From positions 25,706,550-25,770,549 of the forward strand of contig JAAONU010000001.1 of assembly GCA_012932295.1 (NCBI GenBank): a DNA stretch of 64,000 nucleotides, in the 5' to 3' direction. This DNA comes from Cyclina sinensis (lineage: Eukaryota > Mollusca > Bivalvia > Venerida > Veneridae). Below the pieces are notes generated by a model that was not told the DNA's origin, searched no databases, and worked only from the letters and a program-made list of their open reading frames with translations. This document shows positions 63,331-64,000 of the stretch, piece after piece. Every line of letters begins with the position of its first letter. Position 1 is the stretch's first letter. The position numbers and the translations under genes were made by a program.

Positions 63331-63433
63331 AGCCAACATAAATATTATTGTTAAAATACCCATGTAATACGCATAAAAGTAACTTTATGAATCAATAAAA
63401 TCTGCTAAATGAGTAAAGAAAGCTATACAACAG

Positions 63434-63754
63434 TCAAAATATGGATGTCCGCTTTGGTTGTTTAAAATCTTCAGACACATTAGATGAAATGTGCTGACTC
63501 TGAATTCTTACACATGGCAGACTATTGTCCTCTTTGTGAATAAGCATTTCAGAGTCCCTCTCAATATATTCTTGAATATATGAAGCGCTCAGATTTAGCT
63601 GGTAAACACTAGTTGTAAATGATCTTTGCTGTTTATCTGTCAACACTGGGAAATTCTCTAAATCACTCTCATCAACTGAAGTCCACTGATTAGTGAGACA
63701 ATTCACAGAAGTGGGGATTGTTTTTACTTTTTTCACAACAAACTTAAAACTGAG
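63434..63754 (-). CDS. Probable last coding exon of a convergent unknown gene
   Basis: An open minus-strand stretch of about 104 codons ends in a stop at 63434. It reads VKKVKTIPTSVNCLTNQW, then VDESDLENFPVLTDKQQ, and ends FKQPKRTSIF. The composition looks like normal coding sequence without repeats. Acceptor candidates on the minus strand are ccatag (exon from 63754) or ctcag five bases further in. With the latter, the frame joins the exon at 63795-63856 through a 49-nt intron. I do not recognise the family. It would be tail-to-tail with the TRPA gene. Confidence 0.45.
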   Translation of the reverse strand, partial: LSFKFVVKKVKTIPTSVNCLTNQWTSVDESDLENFPVLTDKQQRSFTTSVYQLNLSASYIQEYIERDSEMLIHKEDNSLPCVRIQSQHISSNVSEDFKQPKRTSIF

Positions 63755-63794
63755 CTATGGAAATGATCATATAAATTATAGGAGATGTAAAATA

Positions 63795-63856
63795 TCACAA
63801 ATCGTCATGCAGCTCCGCAGAGTTCCCTGGACAATGGTTCATTAGATCTTCCTTGT
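63795..63856 (-). CDS. Possible penultimate exon of the convergent gene
   Basis: Minus-strand acceptor cttatttttcag precedes a short frame KEDLMNHCPGNSAELHDD. Either it ends at its own TGA (63795-63797) as a terminal exon, or it uses the gtgata donor just before that stop and joins the exon below in frame after a 49-nt intron. Both readings are inference. Confidence 0.35.
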
Positions 63857-64000
63857 CTGAAAAATAAGATAAAATTTTAAAATACGTAAGTTGTGTTTAA
63901 GTATTTTATATTGTGTGTTTTATAAGTCATTCAGAATGTCATATAGTCATTTCTGATTACTCTTGATTGAATATACAATCAATCTCTTCTTTAAACTGAC

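Overview
Eukaryotic, AT-rich, intron-dense animal DNA. The window is dominated by one large plus-strand gene for a TRPA-family (TRPA1-like) ankyrin-repeat cation channel. Many short phase-compatible GT-AG exons, abundant tandem repeats, short TTAA- and TA-flanked MITEs, tRNA-derived SINEs with a V-SINE-like tail, and long elements built of internal ~100-200 bp repeats with many 'AAGGTCA' motifs together suggest a mollusc, most likely a bivalve. That assignment is inference from repeat style and gene type; I have no species-level evidence.

Layout. 1-5430 is upstream or 5' intronic sequence: a 21-bp satellite whose orientation flips, two copies of a repeat-rich element, a poly-C/poly-T tandem block, and a TTAA MITE ending 156 bp before the first exon I can assign. 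5450-60951 carries 29 coding exon positions. They encode about 1202 residues: a Ser/Thr/Gln-rich N-terminus (residues ~1-133), 16-17 ankyrin repeats (~150-722), a pre-S1 linker with a candidate reactive cysteine (C728), S1-S6 (~798-1051) with filter-region motif LGEINY, a TRP-like helix and a C-terminal coiled coil. 60952-63430 is 3' UTR and intergenic DNA. 63434-63856 on the minus strand looks like the 3' end of an unidentified convergent gene.

Main observations. (1) The S2 segment is encoded by two adjacent homologous 117-nt exons (41555-41671 and 41703-41819) separated by only 31 nt. This predicts mutually exclusive splicing enforced by an intron too short to remove, giving two channel isoforms that differ mainly at the outer end of S2. 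(2) Exon 10 carries an apparent 1-nt insertion (T at 35045/35046). Without it the ankyrin frame and both splice phases fit; with it the gene would truncate in exon 12. It is either a sequence error or a real null allele. (3) A decayed copy of the pore exon lies just downstream of the real one, and partial decayed copies of the first ankyrin exon's 3' end lie in its intron, so exon-scale duplication has happened repeatedly here. (4) Several repeats abut splice sites: a transposon end supplies most of the polypyrimidine tract of exon 10, a SINE tail starts within the exon 6 donor region, and a 21-bp minisatellite repeats the exon 8 splice donor roughly 29 times.

No prokaryotic features, CRISPR arrays or rRNA genes were seen. 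tRNA-like sequences are parts of SINEs or MITEs, not free-standing tRNA genes.
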